Positions 7,767 to 15,609 of a stretch of 64,000 nucleotides of DNA are shown in pieces. Origin of the DNA: Psychrobacillus psychrotolerans (GTDB lineage Bacteria > Bacillota > Bacilli > Bacillales_A > Planococcaceae). Within the stretch, counting starts at the first letter, position 1. Each line of letters opens with the position of its first letter. The notes below the pieces were generated by a model. The model did no database searches. It was not told the origin of the DNA and was given only the letters and a program-made list of their open reading frames with translations. Position numbers and translations under genes: made by a program. Where the stretch lies: assembly GCF_900115805.1 (NCBI RefSeq), contig NZ_FOXU01000003.1:62001-126000 (forward strand), read 5' to 3'.

Positions 7767-8048
7767 TTATGATTTTACTTCTTTATCAAGAAGGTACAAT
7801 AGCTTTCTTCGTGCTTCTTTACTACGAATAATTTTTCTAACACGAATTGTGCTTTGTAAATAACGTCTGACGTGTTTATTTACAAAAAACAAACGGTGAT
7901 ATTCTTCATCCTCGTAAATCTTTTTAAACCAATCGTATTGATTTAACCATTCAATATTTTGGTCAATTTTTTTCGTATTTAAAGTGTCACTATATCCAAC
8001 ACTGCCGAATAATCCTGCAATTAATTCAAATAAAAAACTAAACCTAGT
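7767..8048 (-). pseudogene. Truncated cassette gene fragment
   Basis: An open minus-strand frame of 93 codons with protein-like composition (GLFGSVGYSDTLNTKK near its start, a basic RRYLQSTIRVRKIIRSKEAR stretch, and a C-terminus KEVKS). No ATG, GTG or TTG stands at its 5' end, and an in-frame stop lies just upstream, so the beginning is missing. It lies between half-site F and site G. It is probably the 3' remnant of a cassette gene damaged by recombination. Confidence 0.5.
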
Positions 8049-8103
8049 TTACTCCTATCTACTTTTCCTTTTGAGAATTCTCTCCTGATTGGGCCTAATC
8101 CTT

Positions 8104-8181
8104 GTTCAACTACCTGCCGCTTTAGTTCAATAAGAAAAAAAGGCTTTACTCCTTCTTGAAGTAAAGCACCCGTTAGTTGAA
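8104..8181. repeat. Array site G (full attC-like site, best preserved)
   Basis: Outer arms TTCAACTAC and GTTAGTTGAA, unpaired spacers CTGCC and ACCC, inner arms GCTTTAGTTCAA and TTGAAGTAAAGC (11/12 complementary), and a loop of about 25 nt. On the minus strand, hairpin GCTTTACT/AGTAAAGC followed by T7 is also a rho-independent terminator for the upstream cassette gene. Confidence 0.85.
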
Positions 8182-8245
8182 TAGAAAAAGGGGCTCTATC
8201 TGTTTAAAAGCACTTTTACAATACTCTATTATTAGAGACAAATTA

Positions 8246-8536
8246 TTAACTTAAAAGTAATTCAAAAAAGAATATTCCGAAAGAAAAACCTAATAGTAAT
8301 ATAAAAGCATATAACAACTTCATTTTCATTGTTTGGTCATCGAAAACCATTCCTGAATAACGATACATCCAATAAATTATTGGTAAAACTACTACAATAC
8401 AAAAAATACTTTCAAAGGAAAAACTGAGATTAACGGTAGTGCTAATCTTTGACAGAAGAGATGTTAAGCATCCTACCACAAAACCAATTGTATACCCACC
8501 TAGTAAAAAGTGTTTTAATTCAACTTTTCTTTCCAA
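8246..8536 (-). CDS. Cassette gene 5: three-helix membrane protein
   Basis: 96 residues with three hydrophobic segments (about 8-30, 40-60 and 73-94) and a short charged loop between helices 2 and 3 (FDDQTMKMK). Not recognised. Translation starts at TTG, with AAGGTG 7 nt upstream. It lies between sites G and H, so the terminator-like fold of site G follows it. Confidence 0.6.
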   Translation of the reverse strand: MERKVELKHFLLGGYTIGFVVGCLTSLLSKISTTVNLSFSFESIFCIVVVLPIIYWMYRYSGMVFDDQTMKMKLLYAFILLLGFSFGIFFFELLLS

Positions 8537-8601
8537 GACCTTTCACCTTCTTAAAACTGTTTTTTTAAACAAAAGATTTTCTTACAAGTTAAACAACATT
8601 C

Positions 8602-8633
8602 TTCAACTAACCTGCTTCGTTAGTTTAAGTGAA
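8602..8633. repeat. Array site H (compact), right edge of cassette array
   Basis: TTCAACTAAC-CTGC-TTC-GTTAGTTTAA. Outer arms pair at 9 of 10 positions and the inner arms are missing. No further site is seen to its right, so this is the array edge. Confidence 0.65.
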
Positions 8634-8900
8634 CACTTTTACAAGCCTATATTTATTTATTTATTTATTTTATCATAAATTTCCAATACGATCCGGAAAC
8701 CTATTCTTCGCAGTCATTAACGATTATCAACCTCTTTCTTTAACAGAGCCTTGTTTTTAAAAAAATAAGAGGAAATTTCCTGTTCCTATAGAATTTAAGT
8801 AAGAGATAGGCAATTACGCTGCTTTAAAAACGTCATTGATTGCATATAGAAAAAAGGGAGAAATATTTTGTGATTTTTGTAGAACATGAGGAGGACAATA
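8634..8900. other. AT-rich intergenic stretch
   Basis: No gene seen. It holds a short TTTA microsatellite (about 8651-8671) and a small AGGAAATTTCCT palindrome. The ribosome binding site of the HAD gene is at its end. Confidence 0.5.
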
Positions 8901-9545
8901 ATGAAGGCAATTATATTTGATTTTGATGGAACATTGGCTAATACTTTACCTATTTGTTTTTATGCTTTTCAAAATGTGTTTAAAAAGTTTGATAATAAGG
9001 ATATTTCTTCCGATGGTATAAAGGATATGTTTGGTCCTTCTGAAACAGGTATTATAAGAAAAAATTTGTCTAATGTAAATAAGGAAGAGGCTATTGAATA
9101 TTACTACGAGATGTATTTTGAACATCATAATAGATTAGTAGAGACTAATCTTGAAATTCTAGAATTGCTGAATTACTTGAAAAAGCTAGATATTAAAATA
9201 GGGATTTTTACTGGGAAGGCAAAAAGAAGTTTAGATATTTCTTTAAAAGAATTGAATATGGATGAATTATTCGACGTTATCATAACGGGGGATGATGTGA
9301 CAAATCCGAAGCCAGATTCAGAGGGGCTGATAAAAGCATTATCTATATTAGGAGTAAATAATTCGGATACAATTTACATAGGTGATAGTGATGCTGATAT
9401 AGTTGCGGGGGTACAAGCTAATGTGTACACGATTGGGGTACAGTGGTTGTCAGAGTATCAAACATCTACATTTAGTGAACAACCCAACTTGATAATTAAA
9501 AGTATAAAAGAATTTAAAAGTTCCTTTAAGTTAGGTATCTTATGA
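8901..9545 (+). CDS. HAD-family hydrolase (phosphoglycolate phosphatase-like)
   Basis: Cytoplasmic phosphatase of the haloacid dehalogenase superfamily. Motif I DFDGTLANT is near the N-terminus (nucleophile Asp about 8), motif II is in GIFTGK (about 100), and motifs III/IV are in NPKPDSEG and YIGDSDADI. The helical cap between motifs I and II points to subfamily I (Gph/PpaX-like). The substrate cannot be read from sequence. GAGGAGG precedes the ATG at 8901, which is preferred to the ATG at 8886. It overlaps the next gene by 4 bp (ATGA), so the two are translationally coupled. Confidence 0.85.
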   Translation: MKAIIFDFDGTLANTLPICFYAFQNVFKKFDNKDISSDGIKDMFGPSETGIIRKNLSNVNKEEAIEYYYEMYFEHHNRLVETNLEILELLNYLKKLDIKIGIFTGKAKRSLDISLKELNMDELFDVIITGDDVTNPKPDSEGLIKALSILGVNNSDTIYIGDSDADIVAGVQANVYTIGVQWLSEYQTSTFSEQPNLIIKSIKEFKSSFKLGIL

Positions 9546-10159
9546 GCAAACAATGGTTAGAGTGGGCAAAAAGAATACAAGCTTTGTCTCAGTCAGGGCT
9601 GGCATTTTCTAAAGATATATATGATATCGAACGTTATGAAGAATTACGTGAGATTAGTATTGAAATTATGAGGGAACATACAGAATTAGAAATGGATAAA
9701 ATTAGGGATTTATTTACAAGTGAAACTGGCTATCAAACTCCTAAAGTAGATGTACGTGGTGTGGTTTTTAAAAACAATCAAATTTTAATGGTAAGAGAAA
9801 ATATAGATGATAAATGGGCATTACCAGGAGGCTTTTGTGATATAGGACTATCCCCATCTGAGAATGTGATGAAGGAAATAAAGGAGGAATCAGGCTTTGA
9901 TGTACTACCAATAAGATTAATTGCTTTAATGGATAAAAATAAACATCCACATCCTCCTGAAGCTTATCATTATTATAAGATATTTATATTGTGTGAAATT
10001 ATTGGGGGAAAACCTACTTTAGGAATTGAAACGAATAGTATTAACTTTTTTTCGGAACATAATTTACCGCAGCTTTCTACGAATAGAAATACGGAGTCAC
10101 AGATTAAAACGCTCTTCGAGTTTCTGAGGAATCCACAAAAAGAAACGATATTAGATTAA
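9542..10159 (+). CDS. Nudix hydrolase (YjhB-like, ADP-ribose pyrophosphatase type)
   Basis: 205 residues. An N-terminal helical Nudix_N-type region (about 1-65) precedes the Nudix fold. The Nudix box GGFCDIGLSPSENV...KEIKEESGF keeps the catalytic EIKEE core but has Leu where the classical box has its first Glu and Lys for Arg, a variant I also associate with the YjhB group. It likely hydrolyses a nucleoside diphosphate derivative. Together with the upstream HAD phosphatase and the downstream P-loop kinase it looks like a small nucleotide-turnover cluster; this is inference. Confidence 0.8.
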   Translation: MSKQWLEWAKRIQALSQSGLAFSKDIYDIERYEELREISIEIMREHTELEMDKIRDLFTSETGYQTPKVDVRGVVFKNNQILMVRENIDDKWALPGGFCDIGLSPSENVMKEIKEESGFDVLPIRLIALMDKNKHPHPPEAYHYYKIFILCEIIGGKPTLGIETNSINFFSEHNLPQLSTNRNTESQIKTLFEFLRNPQKETILD

Positions 10160-10205
10160 AGTAAAGCTGGTTTGATATTAATATTTCAGAGAGAAGAGGT
10201 GACCC

Positions 10206-10865
10206 GTGGAGAAGATAATACATAAAATAGCCAATTGGATAAGCGCGACGGATAAAAGAATTACTATTGGAATTTCAGGACATGGTGCATCTGGAAAGAC
10301 AACACTTGCAAATAATCTTATAAAGATTTTAGGGCAGGACTGTGTAAATTATATTAATACGGACCCTTATATTATTGGATCTCAACTTAGAAAATATGCG
10401 TTGATAGATTATGAATATCATAACGAAACTCATCATGATAAAATGACAGCCTGTCACCCTTTTGCTCATAATATATTGGCTTTAGAGAGAGATATTCATA
10501 TGATGAGAGATGGTTTAGATTTTTATACAATAGGTACGAATTATTCAACGAGCAAGTTACTTTCTTCGCAAAATAATATTAATATAGTCGAAGGGATGAG
10601 TGTTGCATTTACAGATCCTGCTCTATATGACCTAAAAGTGTATTTGTATACTGATGGAGAAACTGAGTTAACAAGAAGGGGCATCCGTGATATTTCTGAA
10701 AGAGGAACAGATATAAATTATTTAAGAAAATCTCATGAAATGCGTAGAATTCAATATGAATTATTCATGCATCCTTATCATCGGAATTTTGATGTCGTTT
10801 TAAAAAATTCCAATGAGGATTATTTTCTAGAAAAGGGTAATTTTGATGAACTTTTAAAGTGGTGA
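10206..10865 (+). CDS. P-loop kinase, uridine kinase-like
   Basis: 219 residues. Walker A is GISGHGASGKTT at about 23-34, the putative substrate region has INTDPYIIG, and the lid-like Arg-rich part is RRGIRDISERG. The fold is that of the uridine kinase/phosphoribulokinase family, but the substrate is not determined by sequence. It starts at GTG after AGAAGAGGTGA. It is third in the HAD-Nudix-kinase group and is closed by a terminator. Confidence 0.75.
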   Translation: MEKIIHKIANWISATDKRITIGISGHGASGKTTLANNLIKILGQDCVNYINTDPYIIGSQLRKYALIDYEYHNETHHDKMTACHPFAHNILALERDIHMMRDGLDFYTIGTNYSTSKLLSSQNNINIVEGMSVAFTDPALYDLKVYLYTDGETELTRRGIRDISERGTDINYLRKSHEMRRIQYELFMHPYHRNFDVVLKNSNEDYFLEKGNFDELLKW

Positions 10866-10872
10866 TTATTCT

Positions 10873-10956
10873 AGTTGGAATTTTGAAGGGCTTAGTTGGA
10901 ATAAACGGGACTGTAGTTGGAATTCTTGAGGCTCAAGTTGGAATAGGTAATTTTAT
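10873..10956. repeat. 21-bp period tandem repeat (four units)
   Basis: AGTTGGAAT recurs at 10873, 10894, 10915 and 10936, exactly 21 bp apart. The remaining 12 bases of each unit vary. It lies between the kinase stop codon and its terminator. 21 bp equals two helical turns and also seven codons (frame VGI...). Confidence 0.85.
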
Positions 10957-10964
10957 ACAAAATA

Positions 10965-10999
10965 AAAACGAGGACTGACTATGTCAGATGCTCGTTTTT
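10965..10999 (+). terminator. Terminator after the kinase gene
   Basis: AAACGAG...CTCGTTT with an inner CTGAC/GTCAG stem and trailing T residues. Confidence 0.85.
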
Positions 11000-11047
11000 T
11001 CATGCTTTTATGCAATTTAAAATTGTAGCCAATATCGAAGGGAGCTC

Positions 11048-13183
11048 TTATTCAAAGACAATCTCCAGTTGATCCCCACCGAATATTTCTTCATCGAAAC
11101 GGGAAGGATTTCCATTTTTTAAGATTTGGAAGGAGCCGGCTTGTTCAGGCATAGTCCATTCTGTAAAGCGAAAAACGTCTTGAAAGATCCAAGGGGAACT
11201 ATTTATATCTTGCCACTGAATTTTCGATTCGTTCGCAATAATATCCGTTGAGGACAATTGGACGTTATTATTATGAACAATGGCGCAATCTCTGGAAAGC
11301 TCTAGCGTGTTATTTTGGAACGTAATTTTTATCTGATCTACCAGTTTTTTATCGAGTTGATTTGCCAGTTGTTCCAGTGTAGGTGAATTATGTGTTTCCA
11401 TTTGTATAATATCATTCTCTTGTACAGAATAGGAAAGTTTTACTGGACTGCCATTTAGTGATAATTTGGTTGAAAATGGCGGGATAAAATGATTTTTATT
11501 ATTTATCGTGACGGTGTATGGATGGAGCTGAGTCAAATAATTTTCTTTATGAATTGCATACAAAACTTGTTCAACAGTTTGTGGAGTCTCCACAGTAATT
11601 TTGTCATTTTCTTGCAACATAGTGTCTAAAGATACTTTCTTGCCATTTATTTGTACGGAAGGTTCTACTATATACATAACTCCTTGGAATGTTATAGATT
11701 TAATAGTAGCATCATCTAAAAGATCTCGAACTGTGGCCATTCCTTCTTTTCCATCGATGCCCTCCAATAGTTCAATCTTATCGTTATTTTGAATAGATGA
11801 TTTTGTATTGGCTTCTATACCATTCAGTTGAATAACGGCAGGTTTTCCATGCTCTCCGGGAATATGAATAACTTGTCCATTCACATGTACTGATAGGGCC
11901 TCACCAGGCCTTCCATAGAGTTTACGTGCAGAGATATTAGCGGCTAGTAAGGCATCGGCTATAGTCATTTCTTTGAGTTCAAATAACCGAACAATTTGAT
12001 TGTTTACTTGTACAGACATATATTGGATTGGTGCACGCTTTGCAGCGATAGCAATACCAATAGGAGTCACCAATTCAGGTGTAATTGGGATATGATCTGC
12101 TTTCGTTAAGTTCTGAATGGCATCAATGCCACGAACAGCTACTCGATTGGCAGGTAAATTTAGTTTTTCAGCTAAAATACGAGGCAACGTTGGAGTCAAA
12201 CTTCCTCCACCAACAAGCATTACCGCTTTCGTAGGTTTATTATTATTCAGTCGAAGGATTTCGTTTGAAATGGAACTAGCTAAAACCTCTATAGCTGGCT
12301 TTAGTGAGTCGACAACTTCTTCTTTTGGAATGTCTTGTTCGAAGCCTAAAATATCCTGAATTTGAATGAATTCTTCGGTATTGAGGGTTCTTTTTGCTTC
12401 TTCGGCTAATGGGAAGTCTAATAGGTAAATGTCACTTAAGGCCTCAGTAATTTCATCACCAGCCGTTGCAACCATTCCGTAGGCAACTACAGTTCCCAAA
12501 TCTGTTATAGCAATATCGGATGTTCCTGCTCCAATATCGACTAATGCTACATTTAATCTTCTCATAGAAGGAGGGATCAACACATTAATCGCGGCAATTG
12601 GTTCCAGTGTCAATGCCTCCATTTCTAAGTTAGCTCGTTTTAATGCAGAAATAAGAGATTCTACAACAACCCGAGGTAGAAATGTAGCAATAACCTCTAT
12701 AGATGCTTCATTTCCTTGTTGATCAACTAGACTGCCTATTTCTTCTCCATCTAATCGATAATAGACAACACTGTAGCCTACACAATAATAATGATTGGTA
12801 TTTTTGTCCGTACTATTTTGAAGTAGGTTACTTTGTGCTTTTTGTACTGCTGATAACTCAAGTCGACTCATATCGTCTTCTGAGAAGATAGGTCTATTTT
12901 TAATATCCATTATGACTTCAGCTTGCTCTGTTTTTAGTGCTCTACCAGCAGCAGCTACACTAACCTTTTCTAGCTTGCCATGCTTTTTTTCTAACTTTTC
13001 TTTGACAGACTGAATTATCTCAGCCACTTTTAAGACATTATGTATTTGACCGTCAACCATTGCTCTTTCCTTATGTTCTTCTACTAATATATCAACAACA
13101 TGGAAAGACTCCCCATGCTCTTCTAAAATGATTCCCACTACTGACCTTGTCCCAATATCTAATGCAAATAATTTAGATGCCAA
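11048..13183 (-). CDS. Large FtsA/PilM-like actin-fold protein
   Basis: 711 residues. The first ~380 have the actin-like ATPase motifs: phosphate-1 ALDIGTRSVVG, phosphate-2 ALVDIGAGTSDIAI and adenosine VMLVGGGSLTPTLP, as in FtsA/PilM. The last ~320 residues are built from several modules with an ING...L...END.I pattern, which look like small beta-grasp or SLBB-type repeats and are absent from classical FtsA. The TTG at 13183 is favoured because AAAGGACG lies upstream; an upstream TTG at 13207 has no ribosome binding site. Databases commonly label such proteins cell division protein FtsA, but the C-terminal half suggests a different partner. It is divergent from aroA. Confidence 0.75.
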   Translation of the reverse strand: MASKLFALDIGTRSVVGIILEEHGESFHVVDILVEEHKERAMVDGQIHNVLKVAEIIQSVKEKLEKKHGKLEKVSVAAAGRALKTEQAEVIMDIKNRPIFSEDDMSRLELSAVQKAQSNLLQNSTDKNTNHYYCVGYSVVYYRLDGEEIGSLVDQQGNEASIEVIATFLPRVVVESLISALKRANLEMEALTLEPIAAINVLIPPSMRRLNVALVDIGAGTSDIAITDLGTVVAYGMVATAGDEITEALSDIYLLDFPLAEEAKRTLNTEEFIQIQDILGFEQDIPKEEVVDSLKPAIEVLASSISNEILRLNNNKPTKAVMLVGGGSLTPTLPRILAEKLNLPANRVAVRGIDAIQNLTKADHIPITPELVTPIGIAIAAKRAPIQYMSVQVNNQIVRLFELKEMTIADALLAANISARKLYGRPGEALSVHVNGQVIHIPGEHGKPAVIQLNGIEANTKSSIQNNDKIELLEGIDGKEGMATVRDLLDDATIKSITFQGVMYIVEPSVQINGKKVSLDTMLQENDKITVETPQTVEQVLYAIHKENYLTQLHPYTVTINNKNHFIPPFSTKLSLNGSPVKLSYSVQENDIIQMETHNSPTLEQLANQLDKKLVDQIKITFQNNTLELSRDCAIVHNNNVQLSSTDIIANESKIQWQDINSSPWIFQDVFRFTEWTMPEQAGSFQILKNGNPSRFDEEIFGGDQLEIVFE

Positions 13184-13242
13184 ATTCCCACGTCCTTTTT
13201 TAGACAAATACTTTAACGAGTTGAATCGCTAAAATAAAATGC

Positions 13243-13271
13243 GTGACATTTTCTCATGCATTGATTATAAT
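13243..13271 (+). promoter_or_regulatory. Sigma-A promoter of aroA
   Basis: GTGACA, 17 nt, TATAAT. This is a near-consensus promoter ending about 77 bp before the aroA start codon. Confidence 0.75.
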
Positions 13272-13348
13272 ATGTCTTATATCTAAAAATGTATCACAAT
13301 TTTCAGTCGTTATAAAGTACCGATGGAGAGAAGAGAGGAGAATTATCT

Positions 13349-14434
13349 ATGAGTCATGTAGATTTAGACGCTTTACGCGCACGTGTTGATGAAATTAACG
13401 TAGAGATCTTACAGTTAATAAACGAAAGAACTGGTGTTATTCAAGAGATTGGTAAAGTAAAAGAAAAACAGGGTGTTAATAGATATGATCCTCTTCGTGA
13501 AAGACATATGCTAGATCACTTGAAAGAAAATAACGCTGGACCACTTCCACAATCAACTGTTGAGCATATTTTCAAAGAAATTTTCAAAACTGCATTGGAA
13601 ATACAAGTAGATGATCAAAAGAAAGCACTTCTTGTGTCTCGTAAAAGAAAACCTGAGAGTACGATCGTTAATATTAATGGAGAACTTATTGGAACAGGTA
13701 CACCATCGTTTGTATTTGGACCATGTTCAGTTGAGTCCTATACACAAGTGGCAGAGGTAGCAGCAGCTATCCAATCTAAAGGATTGAAGCTAATCCGTGG
13801 TGGAGCATATAAGCCACGTACTTCTCCGTATGATTTCCAAGGTCTAGGATTAGAAGGACTAAAAATCTTAAAACAAATTTCAAAAGAATTTGGCTTGTCT
13901 ACAGTTTCTGAGATCGTAACGCCAAGTCATTTAGACGAAGCATTAGACTATATTGATGTAGTTCAAATCGGTGCTCGTAATATGCAAAACTTTGAATTAT
14001 TAAAAGCAGTAGGCTCTATCAATAAACCAGTTCTATTAAAACGAGGAATGGCTGCTACATTGGATGAATTCATCCATGCTGCTGAATATATAATGTCTCA
14101 AGGTAATGACCAGATTATTTTATGTGAACGTGGTATTCGAACGTATGAACGTGCGACAAGAAACACGTTAGATATTTCTGCGGTGCCAATATTGAAACAG
14201 GAAACACATTTACCAGTATTTGTAGATGTAACACATTCAACGGGTCGTCGTGATATACTTCTACCTGCTGCTAAAGCCGCAATTGCTATTGGTGCTGACG
14301 GGGTAATGGCAGAAGTTCATCCAGATCCAGCTGTTGCTTTATCGGACGCGGCTCAACAAATGAACTTACAACAATTTGATGAGTTTTATGATTCTGTACA
14401 GAAATTCTTGAAAAATCATGAGATCCACGCATAG
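13349..14434 (+). CDS. aroA: Bifunctional DAHP synthase / chorismate mutase
   Basis: Catalyses the first step of the shikimate pathway (PEP plus erythrose 4-phosphate to DAHP) and carries an N-terminal AroQ-type chorismate mutase that also serves as a feedback sensor. Residues 1-90 are the helical mutase ([19 protein letters not shown]). About 100-355 form the type I beta barrel, with [24 protein letters not shown] and the metal site [12 protein letters not shown]. The length of 361 fits the B. subtilis enzyme. A good sigma-A promoter precedes it and a terminator separates it from ccpA. Confidence 0.95.
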   Translation: MSHVDLDALRARVDEINVEILQLINERTGVIQEIGKVKEKQGVNRYDPLRERHMLDHLKENNAGPLPQSTVEHIFKEIFKTALEIQVDDQKKALLVSRKRKPESTIVNINGELIGTGTPSFVFGPCSVESYTQVAEVAAAIQSKGLKLIRGGAYKPRTSPYDFQGLGLEGLKILKQISKEFGLSTVSEIVTPSHLDEALDYIDVVQIGARNMQNFELLKAVGSINKPVLLKRGMAATLDEFIHAAEYIMSQGNDQIILCERGIRTYERATRNTLDISAVPILKQETHLPVFVDVTHSTGRRDILLPAAKAAIAIGADGVMAEVHPDPAVALSDAAQQMNLQQFDEFYDSVQKFLKNHEIHA

Positions 14435-14451
14435 ATAGTGAAAAAATTCAC

Positions 14452-14483
14452 AAAACCGACTCTAATTTTAGAGTCGGTTTTAC
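14452..14483 (+). terminator. Terminator after aroA
   Basis: AAAACCGACTCTAA/TTAGAGTCGGTTTT with a 2-nt loop and T residues. Confidence 0.9.
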
Positions 14484-14568
14484 TATTTGATTGAAAGTTA
14501 GGAAGGTTATCAAGTATTATTAATATATATATAAATTTTTGTATGTAAAAAAGGTGAAGGAGGGATAT

Positions 14569-15570
14569 ATGTTGACTATTACAATTTACGATGTTGCCAG
14601 AGAGGCAAATGTATCAATGGCAACTGTTTCACGCGTTGTTAATGGAAATCAGAATGTGAAGCCAGCTACCCGTCAAAAAGTATTGGCAGTAATTGAACGA
14701 CTGGATTATCGACCAAATGCTGTTGCACGAGGATTAGCGAGTAAAAAAACAAAAACGGTCGGCGTTATCATTCCCGATATTTCAAATGTATTTTATGCAG
14801 AGCTAGTACGTGGTATTGAGGATATTGCAACGATGTACCGTTATAACATCATCTTAACAAACTCCGATCAGCAAGAAGATAAAGAAGTTCAATTACTATC
14901 TACACTACTTAGTAAGCAAGTAGATGGGGTAGTTATGATGAGTGATGAAATTTCCTCTGAAATGTTGCATGAAATGAACAGAGCAACCGTTCCTATTGTT
15001 TTAGCAGGAACAGTGGAAACATCAAACTCGTTTCCATCTGTAAATATTGAATACCATGATGCAGCAGTGGACGCAGTGAATCGTCTGATTAAAAATGGAC
15101 ATAAACGCATTGCTTTTGTATCTGGATCTATTGATAGCACCATTACTAAACTATACAAGGTATCAGGTTATGAAAGAGCATTAAATGAGGCTAGTATCGA
15201 AATTGACACAGATCTTATAGTAGGTGTTAATAATACATACGACGATGGTCTTGTTGCATGGGATCAGTTACGAGAGTTAAAGGATCCGCCAACAGCATTT
15301 TTTGCTGGTAACGATGAAATTGCTATTGGTTTAATCCATGGTGCACAAGATAACGGATTACGCGTACCCGAGGATATAGAAGTAATGAGTTTTGAAAACT
15401 CGAAACTAACAAGAATGGTTAGACCTCAACTAACGAGTGTCGTATTACCATTGTATGATATTGGGGCAGTCTCAATGCGATTGCTGACGAAGCATATGAA
15501 CAAAGAAAATATTGAAGAGAATAACGTAATTCTTCCGTATTGGATTGAGGAACGAAAATCAGTTAAATAA
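14569..15570 (+). CDS. ccpA: Catabolite control protein A
   Basis: LacI-family global regulator of carbon catabolite control that binds cre sites together with HPr-Ser46-P. The helix-turn-helix at residues 4-25 ([19 protein letters not shown]) and the hinge ([11 protein letters not shown]) match CcpA, and the periplasmic-binding-like core runs from about 60 to 333. The ATG at 14569 follows GGAGGG and gives 333 residues, the usual size. It follows aroA as in B. subtilis. The same window holds cre-like sites before a PLP lyase gene and between acuA and acsA. Confidence 0.95.
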   Translation: MLTITIYDVAREANVSMATVSRVVNGNQNVKPATRQKVLAVIERLDYRPNAVARGLASKKTKTVGVIIPDISNVFYAELVRGIEDIATMYRYNIILTNSDQQEDKEVQLLSTLLSKQVDGVVMMSDEISSEMLHEMNRATVPIVLAGTVETSNSFPSVNIEYHDAAVDAVNRLIKNGHKRIAFVSGSIDSTITKLYKVSGYERALNEASIEIDTDLIVGVNNTYDDGLVAWDQLRELKDPPTAFFAGNDEIAIGLIHGAQDNGLRVPEDIEVMSFENSKLTRMVRPQLTSVVLPLYDIGAVSMRLLTKHMNKENIEENNVILPYWIEERKSVK

Positions 15571-15609
15571 AAAAAACACCAGTAAACTAAACAGTTACTG
15601 GTGTTTTTT
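15571..15609. terminator. Bidirectional terminator between ccpA and acuC
   Basis: Stem AAAAAACACCAGTAA/TTACTGGTGTTTTTT, with A and T runs on both sides. The acuC stop codon lies inside one arm. Confidence 0.9.

Noticed and set aside
4853-8633. CRISPR array
   Set aside because: Repeats are few, unevenly spaced by hundreds of bases, variable in length and separated by genes; no cas genes are present.
10873-10956. CRISPR-like or small coding repeat
   Set aside because: The unit is 21 bp with a 9-bp constant word, too short for CRISPR; the open frame over it has no start signal.
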